DNA of 30,346 nucleotides from Neolentinus lepideus HHB14362 ss-1 (lineage: Eukaryota; Basidiomycota; Agaricomycetes; Gloeophyllales; Gloeophyllaceae). This document shows positions 20,868 through 30,346 of the stretch, piece by piece. Numbering within the stretch: position 1 is the stretch's first letter; the number at the start of each line of letters is the position of its first letter. Position numbers and translations under genes: made by a program. The notes under the pieces are model-generated. The model searched no databases and was not told the DNA's origin. It saw only the letters and a list, made by a program, of their open reading frames with translations. The DNA lies in contig KV425637.1 of NCBI GenBank assembly GCA_001632425.1, forward strand, positions 91,707-122,052, read 5' to 3'.

Positions 20868-21053
20868 AGTAGAAGAGAGACGACCAAGAGTAAATGATTA
20901 GCAACCAGTAGGTTCAGGTTGAAGTTTTTTGAAAGTCTGATTGAAGTACCAATGCACTATATTCTGGCACCACCGGGTGTTGCTGATGCATTGACTTCGT
21001 TTAGTGCCTATTAGGTCAGCATATTGAGTGCTTACAGTTCGCACTCTGAGCAC
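20868..21053 (-). other. Spacer with primer-site-like sequence
   Basis: On the minus strand this spacer contains TGGTGCCAGAATATAGTGCA (about 20950-20975). It resembles a retroelement primer-binding site and the TGGTGCCTATCAGTGCAT word at the end of family C copy 1. If real, the downstream frame at 20867 would be a gag rather than a third ORF. This is weak evidence. Confidence 0.25.
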
Positions 21054-21240
21054 CTACTGTTGGTGCTTTGAGCGCTTGCTGTCGAGGCCTCTATGTGGTA
21101 AGTCCTCAGGCCTCATGACACCTTGAAGCTCCATGTAGTTGTTCAGAGCCCCCAGTTCATTACAGGATAATAGCAGTTCCCATGTAGCTTCGCCAACCTG
21201 CCATTGAATTAAAAATTGAAGTGATGACTTCACCCATCTG
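21054..21240 (-). pseudogene. Chromodomain remnant of the gypsy integrase
   Basis: The chromodomain starts in the frame of 21160-21627 (EWLVEEIMA) and continues in another frame from about 21225 as LQFLIQWQ then EATWEL, ending at a TAG at 21054. W..EEI, the FLIQW strand and TWE are the typical chromodomain marks. The frame change within the domain shows an indel. Chromodomains of this class direct integration to particular chromatin. Confidence 0.65.
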
Positions 21241-21627
21241 TGGGGCCATGATCTCTTCTACTAGCCACTCGACATCATTGGGCTCCCCAAAATCATAGGC
21301 TGTATATGATTCTTGGTGAGGGAATATGGTCTCATCATTCCCTTCGTGACATTGTAGTCTACTGATGTGGAATGTGGGGTGAATATGCCACTTGGTCAAC
21401 TCCAGCAGTAATTTCAGTGTATACATAGACTTAGTGGCATCTCCCTTTCCAACCTCATAAGGTCCAATGAACCGAGGCATCAGCTTCCTAGCCCATCCCT
21501 TGGGTAAGTTCAGGTTCTCTGTCAATAGGTAGACTAGGTCGCCAGGGTTAATCACTTCATCTGGGTGTTGGCGTTTGTTGGCATAATGGGATTGAATCAC
21601 CTGACCCTCAATGATGGCATCATGCAC
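21160..21627 (-). pseudogene. Integrase C-terminal region of the gypsy element
   Basis: Continuation of the integrase in a shifted frame. It carries GDLVYLLTENL, PKGWARKLMPRFIGPYEV, LLLELTKWHIHPTFHISRL and the HISRL-type end typical of the GPY/F module just before the chromodomain. It is out of frame with the catalytic core (21620-22753). Confidence 0.75.
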
Positions 21628-22753
21628 GTTCAGTGAACTGTCTAATGCCTGGCATGACAGGATCTGGGTCCAACGTAATGGCTATCCTGGGCATTGAACC
21701 ATAGTTTAACTCAAATAGGGCAAATCCCGTACTCTTGCTAATGCTAGAATTGATAGCAAATTCCACCATGGGGATTTTTTCCACCCAATTCAATTGGCTA
21801 GCATTCACCAAAGCCCATAAGATTTGAGCTACCATACATATAGACCGTTCTGATGCTCCATCTGTTTGTGGATGAAATGCAGTGGACATCAGTAGTCCAG
21901 TACCCAGTAGTTTATGCAGTTCATTCCAGAACTTACCAGTAAACTTGGAGTCACAATCTGATACTATAGTGTCAGGCATGCCATGTAGTCGTACTATTTG
22001 ATCATAGTATAGCCATGCCACATCTGACACCTTAGTGGTCATCTTGATAGGTATCAAATGTACCATGGATGTGAGATGACAAATGACCACCCACAGGTAA
22101 TCATGTCCCTCAGCTGGTGGGAAAGGTCCCACAAAATCCATCCCAATTGATCCCCATGGATGAGTCAGAATAGGCATCGAATGGAGTAAGCCCATGGGCC
22201 ACTTTGGAGAGTCTTTGGTAGTTTGACAGACTCCGCATGATGTGCAATAATGTTTGACTTGGTCACCCAGCCTTGGCCACCAGTACCAGCGATGAATATA
22301 GCTGAAAGTGCATGCCACACCCAAGTGGCCAATGGTAGTGTGGCACTGATCCAATACAATCTCATTAAGCTGACACTTCTTGTATTTCATTTGGGGAATG
22401 CATAATGCGAATGTAGAATCCTGTAATTTACGCCATATGAACCCATTTCTGAACATGAAGGTTTTCTGGGTGGTGTCCATATTGAGCTTGGAAAAGAACT
22501 TGTCTTCAGCATACCCCTTTGATATAGCAGTCATTATACTATGATTGCCTTCGATCATAGCCTGGGGTGACTGGTGAGTCGCTATTGACTTAGCAATAGA
22601 AGGATCGTCATCCTCCTTATCTACATGTGCACCCTTTGGTGGTTCCTTAGTATTAGATGAAGGATCAACCCGATTTGGTATGGCCTGTGCCATCTCCGCT
22701 ACCTCTTTACATTGGGAATCCTGTGGTGTTAGATCCCTTAGTCTCTGGGATCT
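21620..22753 (-). pseudogene. Integrase core of the gypsy element
   Basis: The zinc-binding region has CHTTIGHLG and CTSCGVCQ (HHCC). The catalytic core has GMDFVGPFP, VSDCDSKF and HPQTDGASERS. Counting from the Met at 22693, the triad is Asp186, Asp246 and Glu282, with 35 residues between the last two (D,D-35-E). The catalytic residues survive although the gene is broken by a TGA upstream (22754) and a frameshift downstream. Confidence 0.85.
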
Positions 22754-22756
22754 TCA

Positions 22757-24127
22757 AGGAAGGGGAGAGCCTGTCTGTCCTGGTCCAACAGTAGCAGTTC
22801 TGAGTTCTTCAAGCCATATAGGAGGTAAGTCCTCCCCTTTAGGGTCAAGATGCCTATCCGTGACAATGTACTCATCTTCCGGTTGCAAATCATCAATGTT
22901 GTTGCTCTCATAGTAGTGCGAGAAGCAGTCTGCCACTTTGTTCGATTTGTCTTTGATGTAGTGGATATTGTAATCAAATTGACTCAAATATTCCATTCAC
23001 CGCATCTGTCGGTGAGAGAGACACTTCCGAGATTTGAGGAATTCCAGAGCCTTGTGGTCTGTCACAATGGTTATATGGTGTCCTATAGGCTTGTCCTCCA
23101 ATTTCAGTAAGGCTTCTAGTATCGCAATTGTTTTGTGCTTGAAAGTGCGGTACACCTGTTGCACCAATGGAAACTTCTTTGACATGAATCCAGTGGGTTG
23201 ACATGTCCACCAATCTGGTCCTTGGCCATATATGGCCCCAACGCCCAATACTGAGGCATCACATATCATCCATATGGGTTCATCAACCTTCACATCCACA
23301 GGTTTGAGAATTGGGGCTTGGCATGCCATAGCTTTGATAGATTCAAAGCACTTGTCATGCATCAGCTGCCACACAAAGGAGCAATTATCCTGACACATGC
23401 TGGCCAATGGCCCAGTGTAGGCAGTGACATCCAGCATGAAGTGCGCAAGGTACTGCACTAAACCCAAGAATTGTTGGACTTCATTGAAGTTACAAGGTGT
23501 TCTCCATTCCTGGATCCTCACCATCTTGTACGAATCCACATGGAGTCCATTGTCATTGATCACATGTCCAAGGTGGTCCATCCTTTTCAAGTAGAGGTCA
23601 CATTTGGTTTTGCTCAAGTACATCCGATATTGCCTAAGACAATCGAATACCATTCCCAAATGCTTCTCATGATCTTCTATGGATTTTAAGAACACAAATA
23701 TATCGTCCAGGTAGACGTGTATGAACACCCCAATGAACTCACAGAATATAAATGTCATGAGTTGTTGGAATGTAGCAGGCACGTTTGTATCACCTTGCTG
23801 CATAATGTAACTCAAGAAAGTACCGTAGATAGTTGCAAAGTTGGTTTTCCATACATCCTTTGGATCAATACAAATCTGTTCATATGCATCCAACATGTCT
23901 ATCTTTGAGTGGTAGCTGGCCTTTGCTACGTCCATGCGAATCTGGTCTTGATCTGGGAATGGAGTGACATCATGGAGGGTGTTATTGCTGCATTGCCTGC
24001 AATCCACAACTGTCCGTAGTTGATCATCTTTCTTGGGAATGCACAATAATGGTGCCGCTTGGCTGACCATAACATCCTTCCACCAATTAGCTGACTTATA
24101 ATGTTCAATCTTTGCCAATAGTAGTGG
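22757..24127 (-). pseudogene. Reverse transcriptase and RNase H of the gypsy element
   Basis: RT marks: PLLCIPKKDDQLRTVVDCR, SKIDMLDAYEQI, the catalytic VYLDDIFVF (about 23696-23722) and LGHVI. RNase H marks: WMICDASVLGVGAI, AILEAL and VTDHKALEF. A TGA at 22997 replaces the Trp expected before MEYLSQFDYNIHYIKDKSNK. A TGA at 24128 cuts the frame off from the upstream linker (LPPLRPINHHIPLKD). Several RT positions look altered. Confidence 0.85.
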
Positions 24128-24130
24128 TCA

Positions 24131-25641
24131 CATCAACTCAGGACAATGCGGCAGGTGGTAGTTGTACTGTGCATTATTGTCCTTGAGAGGTATATGGTGA
24201 TTAATGGGCCGCAGAGGTGGTAGTTTCAATGGTATATCTCCCATTAAGTCCTTACAGCATTCCAGCCATTCTTCCCAAAGGCAGGGAATATCCTCTTCAG
24301 AAAAATCACCATGCTCATGGGTATGTCGAATGCATTCCTCAAAAGTGTCCAATATAGGTTCGTTAAGCCCAAAGGGATCCTTGTTGCCAAACTTATCCCT
24401 TGGTCCATCATAGGATGAATGAAGAGTAGGTGTGGAGTCCACATTCAGTGATGGGATTTTCTGAATCACTTCACCTTGCTGTCCTTGCAGCTGCCTGATG
24501 GGTACTGCTTGAAGTGCACTCAATAAGTTTGCCATACCTATAGGAGGGTCTTTAGGCTGAGATTTAACCTCAATGTGTCCATTATCTTTCCTGTTACCAG
24601 GTAGTTTATCATCCAATGAATTATTAACCTTTGGATGAGTTGAATTTTCCTCAGCTAACTCCAGTAATGGTCCAGATGAGTATTGGTGAGGCCTGGTGAA
24701 TACCTCATCAGGGATCTCTTCAATAGTTACTTGTCATTTTGGTCATGGTGTGACCATTGCTGTGCCAAGGATTCATTCTGTCTTATTGGGCTGATCCGTC
24801 TGAATAGTTTTAACGCTTCTCATTTGGTTTGTATGCACCTGTTCCTCCCCCTTTGGAGGTGAGGGAACAATCTTCTCGAATACCAACAGTGTATTGTCAT
24901 TGAAGTTCATAATCGTCCTGCTAGCCTGGAAGAAAGGGGTACCAATCATGATATTGTAGTGATCAATATTTGATACATCAAAGTAATGGTCCACCATTTG
25001 ACCACCCACTGATAGCTTCAGCTTGGTACCATAATTCACCTTTGAATGACTACCAACAGTTCCCAATTGTAGCGAAGTGGGATTCCTCAGCTCAAAGCAT
25101 GTGATGTTTGCTATATGTGCAAAGTCTGGGCTTATGCAGTCCAGTGTGCTCCCAGAGTCAAATAATGCATGTGCTAATATCCCATTGATGCGTATATATG
25201 CTGACATGCAGCACCGCTCTGAGTCTGCACAATCAGGCCGATTGCTGGGCATATCCTGAAGTACTAGATGACTACGTACTGACACCAGGTCACCATCAGT
25301 AGTCGGGGTATTATTAGATGCACCTGGCTTCACTTCTTTGATAGCCATAAGAATTGGGATGTCTTCCCCTGATTCAAGTTCCTGTATACATGCGCGTAAC
25401 TGGGTAATGTCATCCTTGAATACTTCACACAAGTAGGCCCTCTCTAATAGTGTATGATTCAACTCCTTCAGTTGGTCATTCTCCCGACCCAGAGCATCGT
25501 TAGCTTCACAAAGTACCTGGTTCTTGAACTCAGCATCCATTATAGTGGGTGGAGTGACATTCCTTAAACTATTCTCTGGTTGATCAGCTACCCAATCTCC
25601 ATGACCTGACTGCAGTACTTCATTGTCAGTCAAATCTCTTA
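24131..25641 (-). pseudogene. Protease and linker region of the gypsy element
   Basis: Contains a possible coiled coil (ANDALGRENDQLKELNHTLL) and an aspartic protease with LFDSGSTLDCIS as the active site and IMIGTPF as the conserved strand. A variable linker follows, ending in LPPLRPINHHIPLKD, the usual approach to RT. Three TGA stops (24773, 24743, 24734) lie close together; each fits a CGA-to-TGA change in a run of basic residues. Confidence 0.8.
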
Positions 25642-26097
25642 GGGCCTGTTTGGCAACGCGGGTTGGGTTGGGCTGGGCTGGGCTTGCCAAACAAGCCCAC
25701 CCCAGCAGTCGCGCGAGACCTGGTGGCGCAAGATTCTCACAAGTAGTCACATCCTGTCACATCTAGTAAATTTGCTCTTCAGCACTACAAATACAGTCCT
25801 ATGGCAGCCCATAGGTCTCAGAAAAATAATCAAGCTAATTTTTAATACCAGAAGTATATTGGCTTGACTACAGAAGCCAGAAACAGCGTGGTATATATGA
25901 GCCATGCACTAGCACACGACGGAAGTCATGCTGAGTGTGGTTGTCATGGCTATGACTTATGCAAGCCCAACCCGGTGCATCACCAAACGCGGAGCAGGGC
26001 TGGCTAGGGCTCAGGCCGCGACGATGGGCCCGAAACGCCACAAATTCCCTTAAAGGGCAACCCCACCCCAAGCCCATGGGGTTTTCCGAACAGGCCC
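25642..26097. mobile_element. 456-bp PIF/Harbinger-like MITE inserted in the gypsy element
   Basis: The left end is GGGCCTGTTTGG; the right end read inwards is GGGCCTGTTCGG. It is flanked by TTA on both sides (25639-25641 and 26098-26100), the TWA target of PIF/Harbinger elements. There is no transposase inside. Next to the left end are GGGTTGGG/GGGCTGGG repeats and a CTTGCCAAACAAG hairpin. Element plus one TTA is 459 bp, a multiple of three, so the host frame is the same on both sides. By hand count the MITE has about 18 CpGs, roughly twice the density of the flanking element. Confidence 0.8.
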
Positions 26098-26542
26098 TTA
26101 GCACTGCAAGGTGCTCATACGTGTCATCACCTTTGTCAGATAGGATAAATTCTGCAGTGTTGTGCATATCATCCTCTGTATGCATGAATCCTATTCGGTC
26201 ATCAGCTTCGACGTCACCATTGTCAAACTGATCACCATCATAACCCTGGTTCTGATAATCAAAGTCCTCATCTTCCAAGGGTTCAGCTAGCCCTTCATCC
26301 TCTAGGGGTTCCTCCTCATTCTCAATAGCTGCCGTCTCTGCCATATTCTCACCAACATCGTCGTCCATGGCTCGCATCCAGTCGTTGGTCCTAGTAGGGT
26401 AGTCTTTGCTGAAATGTCCTTTGCGGCCACAACAGTGATACAACCTATGTGTCTCCAGGCTCAGAAAACACATTTTTGGCACTTTTGCGCTATTTCTCAC
26501 GCTATGTGCAATAGCGCTAGGGCTCCCAGTCTGGTGGCACAA
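26098..26542 (-). pseudogene. Gag C-terminal zinc-knuckle region of the gypsy element
   Basis: Contains LYHCCGRKGHFSKDYPTRT, a CCHC knuckle in which the first and last Cys are Tyr (TGT/TGC to TAT/TAC), followed by an acidic stretch (EEEPLEDEGLAEPLEDEDFD). Upstream, in the same frame, are a TAA near 26565 and a TGA at 26681. No capsid domain is recognisable. Confidence 0.65.
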
Positions 26543-27169
26543 GCAATATTCGAGTTTTTATTGATTTTTCCAGCTATTTCCTGCACTCCTCGACACTTCG
26601 ATCTCATTCAGCAAATGCTCCGCTGCATTATGTAAGCGAGTGCACCCATCTCGACAATAGCAGCGGTGCTGTGGTATCCATCAAACAAGTGGCATAGTGT
26701 GGCAGTGTTGCACTGCTTCAGCTGTGGCTGGCAGAGTGGTCTCTATCAAGCTCAAGTCATTCCAAGGCTGTGCATGCATTGCAGGCACCTGTGCAGCCTC
26801 CACCTGGAGCAATAGCACTTTTTGATGTGATGTTGTGCGCTTTCCCATGCTTCTTTCAGTATGCAGTGGCCTGTGCATATGGACACTGTAGCTTACAGAG
26901 ATTGTTCCCCCTGTCTGAGGTTTGAGATAGATCAGTTTCAGGAGTAGTTTCATTTTGTTACCATATGGCTCTTGGTTCATTTGTTTACCCAGTAGAGTAC
27001 TTCAGTTGGACCTCCTGTAGGCAGACAAGCCAGGCAACAGGCAACCCAGTCAGTCCTCCCTGCGCAATCTAGTGTTCCCATCTCATTCCTGCATCTATCT
27101 CTGAGCTTCCTGTGTCTTGCATCCTTCCTTCAATCTCTGTGTCACTATCCCTCTGCCAACGATAAGAGC
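26543..27169. other. Leader or gag remnant and unassigned DNA upstream of the gypsy element
   Basis: A minus-strand frame at 26681-26980 is in the same frame as the zinc-knuckle region and may be part of the decayed gag, but I cannot align it to a capsid. From 26990 to 27169 nothing is recognised. The missing 5' LTR would be expected in or beyond this stretch. Confidence 0.35.
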
Positions 27170-27310
27170 ACCATGTCGCTATCATTGCTATACGTCGCTA
27201 TAGCACTACATCACTACATTGCAATACGTCGCTAGAGCACTACATTGCTATCTCGCCAACTGCTAATAGGGCGCTGTGTCACTATTACTGCTATATGTCA
27301 CTATTGTCAC
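27170..27310 (+). repeat. Short irregular tandem repeat of GTCGCTA/CACTACAT words
   Basis: TACGTCGCTATAGCACTACAT and TACGTCGCTAGAGCACTACAT occur about 35 bases apart, surrounded by further CGCTA, CACTA and GCTAT words. It is a diverged minisatellite. Confidence 0.5.
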
Positions 27311-27504
27311 CAACCCTTTGCCCACTCTGCACGTTCAACTTCTATAGCATACTGTGTCGCACCTTGTCACTTTCTGATCAAGTTCTATTTTTAGCCTCCC
27401 ATCGCTATTCCGTAGCTATTCTTCTGCTTCCCGCTTCACATCACGGTATTTTTCTTGGTTTTTTTTCATATACGTCGCATTTGTGGTTTGTGATCTTGGC
27501 CCTA

Positions 27505-27650
27505 TCCTTCCATTTACTCCCTCTGAACTATCTATTACTCTTTGACTCCCCGGACCTTGCAGCCATCTGATACCAAGGGTTTGGTGTTTGCTTTGTGGTT
27601 GTGTCTACCCTTTAGGTCTCATTTCACAGTGGGTTTTGTCGTGTGTTCAT
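27505..27650 (-). repeat. Family D repeat, inverted copy with initiator-Met tRNA primer site
   Basis: Reverse complement of D: CACAACCACAAAGCAAACAC, then ACCCTTGGTATCAGATGGCT (primer-like word at 27562-27576) and ATAGATAGTTCAGAGGGA. TTGGTATCAGA is the usual copia primer-binding word. A 91-codon plus-strand frame across it (27295-27570) is not credited. Confidence 0.6.
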
Positions 27651-27729
27651 GTTCATCAATGGAAGCAAGAGTCTGAATTTGTAGCTTGTCTTGCCGGGCC
27701 AGGAGTGGTTGCCCTAGGCACTTCCCTAC

Positions 27730-28438
27730 TGTTACGACCGAGCTAGAATTTGTAGAGTCGAGTAGGAGTATTTAATTAATGATATTGTGAGAGGGGAATT
27801 TCTTAAGTGATAACTCCAGCTGCAACTTGAATAAGTTCAGAACTGTAGATACCTTATAATAAACTAAGTCACACTTGATATAATCGGCTTTCACTATGAT
27901 AAATATCAAGCTACAGGTCCTAGCTAAACCGCTATAGGAAGAGGACTTAAATCCTTAGAGGGGGGGACGTTCCCGAGTATATTGGTGTGCAAGAGTGATT
28001 GATTTCCGGATGCTTCAGCATCGTTCTTATGTACATTTGCGAGTTACCTCGGTCAGAAGCCCGAGAGTAACCTACAGGTCTTTCTCAAGATATCTACTTA
28101 ATTCTACAGGTTTCTAATATATTCTACAAGCTACTCTGTTCTTCATTCATTGTCCTTGAATGTTCTTTCAGTCACAAGTGGCTACTCGGATATTCCTGAC
28201 TCATGTGGGAAAGTATCTAAATAAGGCTAACTACTGTGGCGTGCGACTCGACTCAAGTTCTCAAGTCTTTGTAGTTAGTAAATACCGAGTTAACTAAGAC
28301 TTGTCAACTTTGATCTCCTTTGTAGAATATACTAGCCAGACTTAGTAGATTAAGTCCTGATAGTCCATGAGGTAGCATATATTCGGGCTAATTATAGAAT
28401 CTAGAAATATGTAGTTAATTCATAACTACACTATAACA
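27730..28438. mobile_element. Solo LTR, 709 bp, with perfect 5-bp target duplication
   Basis: Begins TGTTACGACC and ends ACTATAACA, giving TGTTA/TAACA inverted termini. It is flanked by CCTAC on both sides (27725-27729 and 28439-28443). No internal retroelement region is attached, so this is a solo LTR formed by LTR-LTR recombination. The intact duplication and termini suggest a fairly recent insertion. Superfamily is not decided; orientation is unknown. Confidence 0.85.
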
Positions 28439-28529
28439 CCTACAGTCCACATTAGGCCGCTGAGACACTGATGTAGGACGGCATTGAAATCCCTGTTGCC
28501 CCATCTGCTGCATAGTAGGGCATGGGCAT

Positions 28530-28740
28530 TGATATGCACAGACACATGATGAAACCCACGGAAATGAGACCTAAAGCTAGACACAACCACAAAGCAAACA
28601 CCAAACCCTTGCTGTCAGAGGGCTGCGAGGCCCGGGGTAATGAAGGGTAATAATAGTTCGGAGGGGATGGGTGTAGGTGAGATGTATAGTTGGGGCTAAA
28701 GGGAGTTTGGTGCCAACTCGCTATTCGGCGGCAGGCTGAT
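28530..28740 (+). repeat. Family D repeat, copy 3
   Basis: Direct match to 15092-15301, from GATATGCACAGACACA through CAAACACCAAACCCTTG and GAGGCCCGGGGTAA to GGCAGGCTGA. With the inverted copy at 27505-27650 it brackets the 709-bp solo LTR. A 72-codon frame over its end (28690-28908) is not credited. Confidence 0.65.
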
Positions 28741-28897
28741 GATGGAGAGCGGTGCTATGCACTATGTAGCGCTATGTGCACAGCGCTGTGTAGGTGCTGT
28801 ATGGTACTTCTCCTGCTCAGCGCTGTATGGTCTTCAGTGCTCTGTAGTGGAGCACTACTTGCATTTGCTACCTCTAACTCAGGCATATATAGACTCA

Positions 28898-29846
28898 GGT
28901 TAGTATGACGCTACAGCGCACGAGGCTGCCTAAGAGAGAGAGACTTGGAAGGGATTTTGCTTACAATCAGCGATGCTACACTGACTTCCTCTGTCGCTAT
29001 CTCTGGGTGAAGTCGGAGGTATGCAAGAGTACCTAAATGCAAGTCGCAAAATGGACTTAGAAGAAAACTCTGATGTGAGACTGAAATCTGAAGAGTGTGG
29101 TGAAGATAACTTGTTTTACAAAACAGAAAAGTGATGTCTTAAATACAAGAGAGCGACTGCTCTATGTCCAATCCTAACTACCTACTACCGTGAGTCGTGC
29201 CTCTGCTCAGCCTCACATCTATATGACTTGTACTGCCTTGCTCCTATCCCGCATGTGATCCTCGACCAGTACCCCTTGTGACCAACTCTAACATGCATGC
29301 CACTCTGCAGATGGGAGCCAGTCGGGTGTGTCTTGACTTTGCGTTAGAGTGTGCCTCCTTGATGATCTGGTGGTGGGCTATGCTGCCGATGCTAGCGTGA
29401 TTCTGCTGAAACAAGGATAAAGGGTGGGGCCGCTATATTGGGCAGCAGTGTCGTGATAGCTGTAGTCACGCCATGTGTTGATGCGCACTGCACGCATAAG
29501 GAAAGTTGCACCAATAGAACTAGTGCTGATCCGATGCCATGGCAGGCTGTATGCCATATGGAAAGGTGCCCTGAGACACCGCCTCAGTTCGGACTGTAGT
29601 AACAACATCAGGCGATACATGCCGAGATGCCGATGACTTGACTGAATGACATTCGGCTGACCGGGCTACCAAGGAGCCATCCTAAGTGCACCGAGGAGCC
29701 GAAAGCCTTGTCGCTGGGGTGTATGGTCGCTAGTGCACAGAGTACCAACAGTGCGCTATTGAGTCGCTAAGCCACCGTTCCCACCAAGCACACGGAACTG
29801 CCCTAAATCGCATTTTCTGGGGTCAGAAGCCAATGGGGCCTATCAC
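28898..29846 (+). repeat. Family C long repeat, copy 2
   Basis: Direct match to 2285-3226, with an extra 15-bp CTACAGCGCACGAGG-like insertion near the start. It carries the TTAAATACA box and ends at the same CCTATCA. It has more CpG/TpG differences from copy 1 than other changes (for example GTCGCTATC against GTCACTATC), as expected of deamination. Confidence 0.7.
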
Positions 29847-30282
29847 CCTCCCCTGGACTTTAAAAATGAACTGTCCTCAGTTCGCTAGTCATTGCTCCTT
29901 CATTCCCACTGTCGCCCTTCGCTCCAACTTGCCCACTCTTGCTGCTGCATGGGAATGGGAGTACATGGCACTCTGCCTTGAGCTCCTCCCTGCTTCTGTT
30001 GTGGTGGAGCTGCACCGACCACTCCCTGTGCTTCCGTGGGCTCTGGTCGTGATGCTGCCATCAGTCGAGGAGGCGCCACTGGTCCAAGAGGAGGTGCCGC
30101 CAGTCCAAGAGGAGGAAGAAGTCATTGCTCCAGTAACTACCTGTTTGACGAAAGGGAAGGGAAAAGGGAAAGTGACAGTTGCGGAGAAACCTCAGACGGG
30201 GAAAGTGACACATCCTCATGCCAAACAGGTGTCACGACAGATAGAGGTGGGCCTGCCGAATGAACGTCAGCCGGTTCTGTAA
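29833..30282 (+). CDS. Hypothetical 149-codon frame next to repeat C
   Basis: The frame starts at the last bases of repeat C. The product has a hydrophobic first half, then acidic repeats (EEAPLVQEEVPPVQEEEE) and a GKGKGKGK basic tract. I do not recognise it. An ATG at 29868 (MNCPQFASH) is an alternative start. Its position just after an LTR-like repeat suggests the first frame of a retroelement, truncated by element B. It could also be chance. Confidence 0.25.
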   Translation: MGPITLPWTLKMNCPQFASHCSFIPTVALRSNLPTLAAAWEWEYMALCLELLPASVVVELHRPLPVLPWALVVMLPSVEEAPLVQEEVPPVQEEEEVIAPVTTCLTKGKGKGKVTVAEKPQTGKVTHPHAKQVSRQIEVGLPNERQPVL

Positions 30283-30346
30283 TAATAATGTATTACATGT
30301 CTAATATTTTAACAAACCCTTATGCAATACCCAGTAATGTTTTAAG
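30277..30346 (-). mobile_element. Family B short element, copy 3, cut by the window end
   Basis: The reverse complement of this segment matches the last 70 bases of copy 1 (2210-2279): TTAAAACATTACTGGGTATT, GCATAAG, ACATGTAATACATTA. It is inverted relative to copies 1 and 2. The rest lies beyond the window. Confidence 0.7.

Larger units (their letters stand above)
21054..26542 (-). mobile_element. Decayed Ty3/gypsy chromovirus, gag-pol remnant
   Basis: Minus-strand element in the order zinc knuckle, protease, RT, RNase H, integrase, chromodomain, which is the Ty3/gypsy order with a chromovirus signature. A single frame runs from 26542 to 21620 through six TGA stops (complement at 24773, 24743, 24734, 24128, 22997, 22754). 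Two frameshifts follow, near 21620 and 21225. A 456-bp MITE splits it at 25642-26097. Its LTRs were not identified, and the capsid part of gag is missing or unrecognised. It is not capable of making its proteins as it stands. Confidence 0.85.

Noticed and set aside
22754..24775. TGA read as an amino acid, or programmed readthrough, in the gypsy pol
   Set aside because: Nuclear genes here use normal stops; the element also has frameshifts, lost zinc ligands and a MITE insertion, so decay is simpler.
25868..26097. Protein tail read from gag into the MITE
   Set aside because: These residues come from translating the inserted element and are not part of a gag domain.
27170..27310. CRISPR-like or other regular array
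   Set aside because: The repeated words are irregular in spacing and sequence, and the window is eukaryotic.
1..30346. tRNA or rRNA genes
   Set aside because: I saw no cloverleaf arms with A and B box spacing or rRNA core sequence; the Met-tRNA-like word at 27562-27576 is only a primer-site match.

Overview
This looks like nuclear DNA of a filamentous fungus, most likely a basidiomycete of the Agaricomycetes. The grounds are genes cut by many introns of about 45-60 bp with GT..AG ends, very short exons, and protein families typical of that class. I cannot name a species. About three quarters of the window is repeat-derived.

Layout. 1-4300: repeat flank (family A satellite, family B inverted-repeat element, family C long repeat) with no gene I recognise. 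4301-14681: gene island with three intact-looking intron-rich genes. These are a fatty-acid desaturase on the minus strand (4301-6063, 11 exons, 416 aa), a second desaturase on the plus strand (8626-10216, at least 8 exons, 399 aa or slightly more), and a secreted FAD-dependent oxidase of the berberine-bridge/VAO type on the plus strand (11963-14681, 20 exons, 580 aa). The two desaturases diverge from a 2.5 kb spacer. 14682-19755: repeats again (copia-like fragment D, a 426-bp TA-flanked element, a second A array, a 315-bp solo LTR, a tandem duplication, a second B). 19756-26542, minus strand: a decayed Ty3/gypsy chromovirus with zinc knuckle, protease, RT, RNase H, integrase and chromodomain remnants. 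It is interrupted by a 456-bp PIF/Harbinger-like MITE and followed by an unrecognised coding remnant. 26543-30346: more repeats, including a 709-bp solo LTR with a perfect 5-bp target duplication and second copies of D, C and B.

How the parts relate. The two desaturases act on the same kind of substrate (fatty acyl chains, ER membrane), and the neighbouring secreted flavin oxidase is of a family common in specialised metabolism. A small lipid-modification cluster is possible but is inference only. DNA from about 5.29 to 12.15 kb is CpG-rich, while the flanks, the 3' half of desaturase 1 and nearly all of the oxidase gene are CpG-poor. The composition boundaries therefore fall inside genes. 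The gypsy element shows the decay expected from C-to-T change: six in-frame stops, all TGA, and lost zinc-knuckle cysteines.

All exon models were joined by hand from splice signals, reading-frame continuity and family motifs; none has been tested against transcripts.
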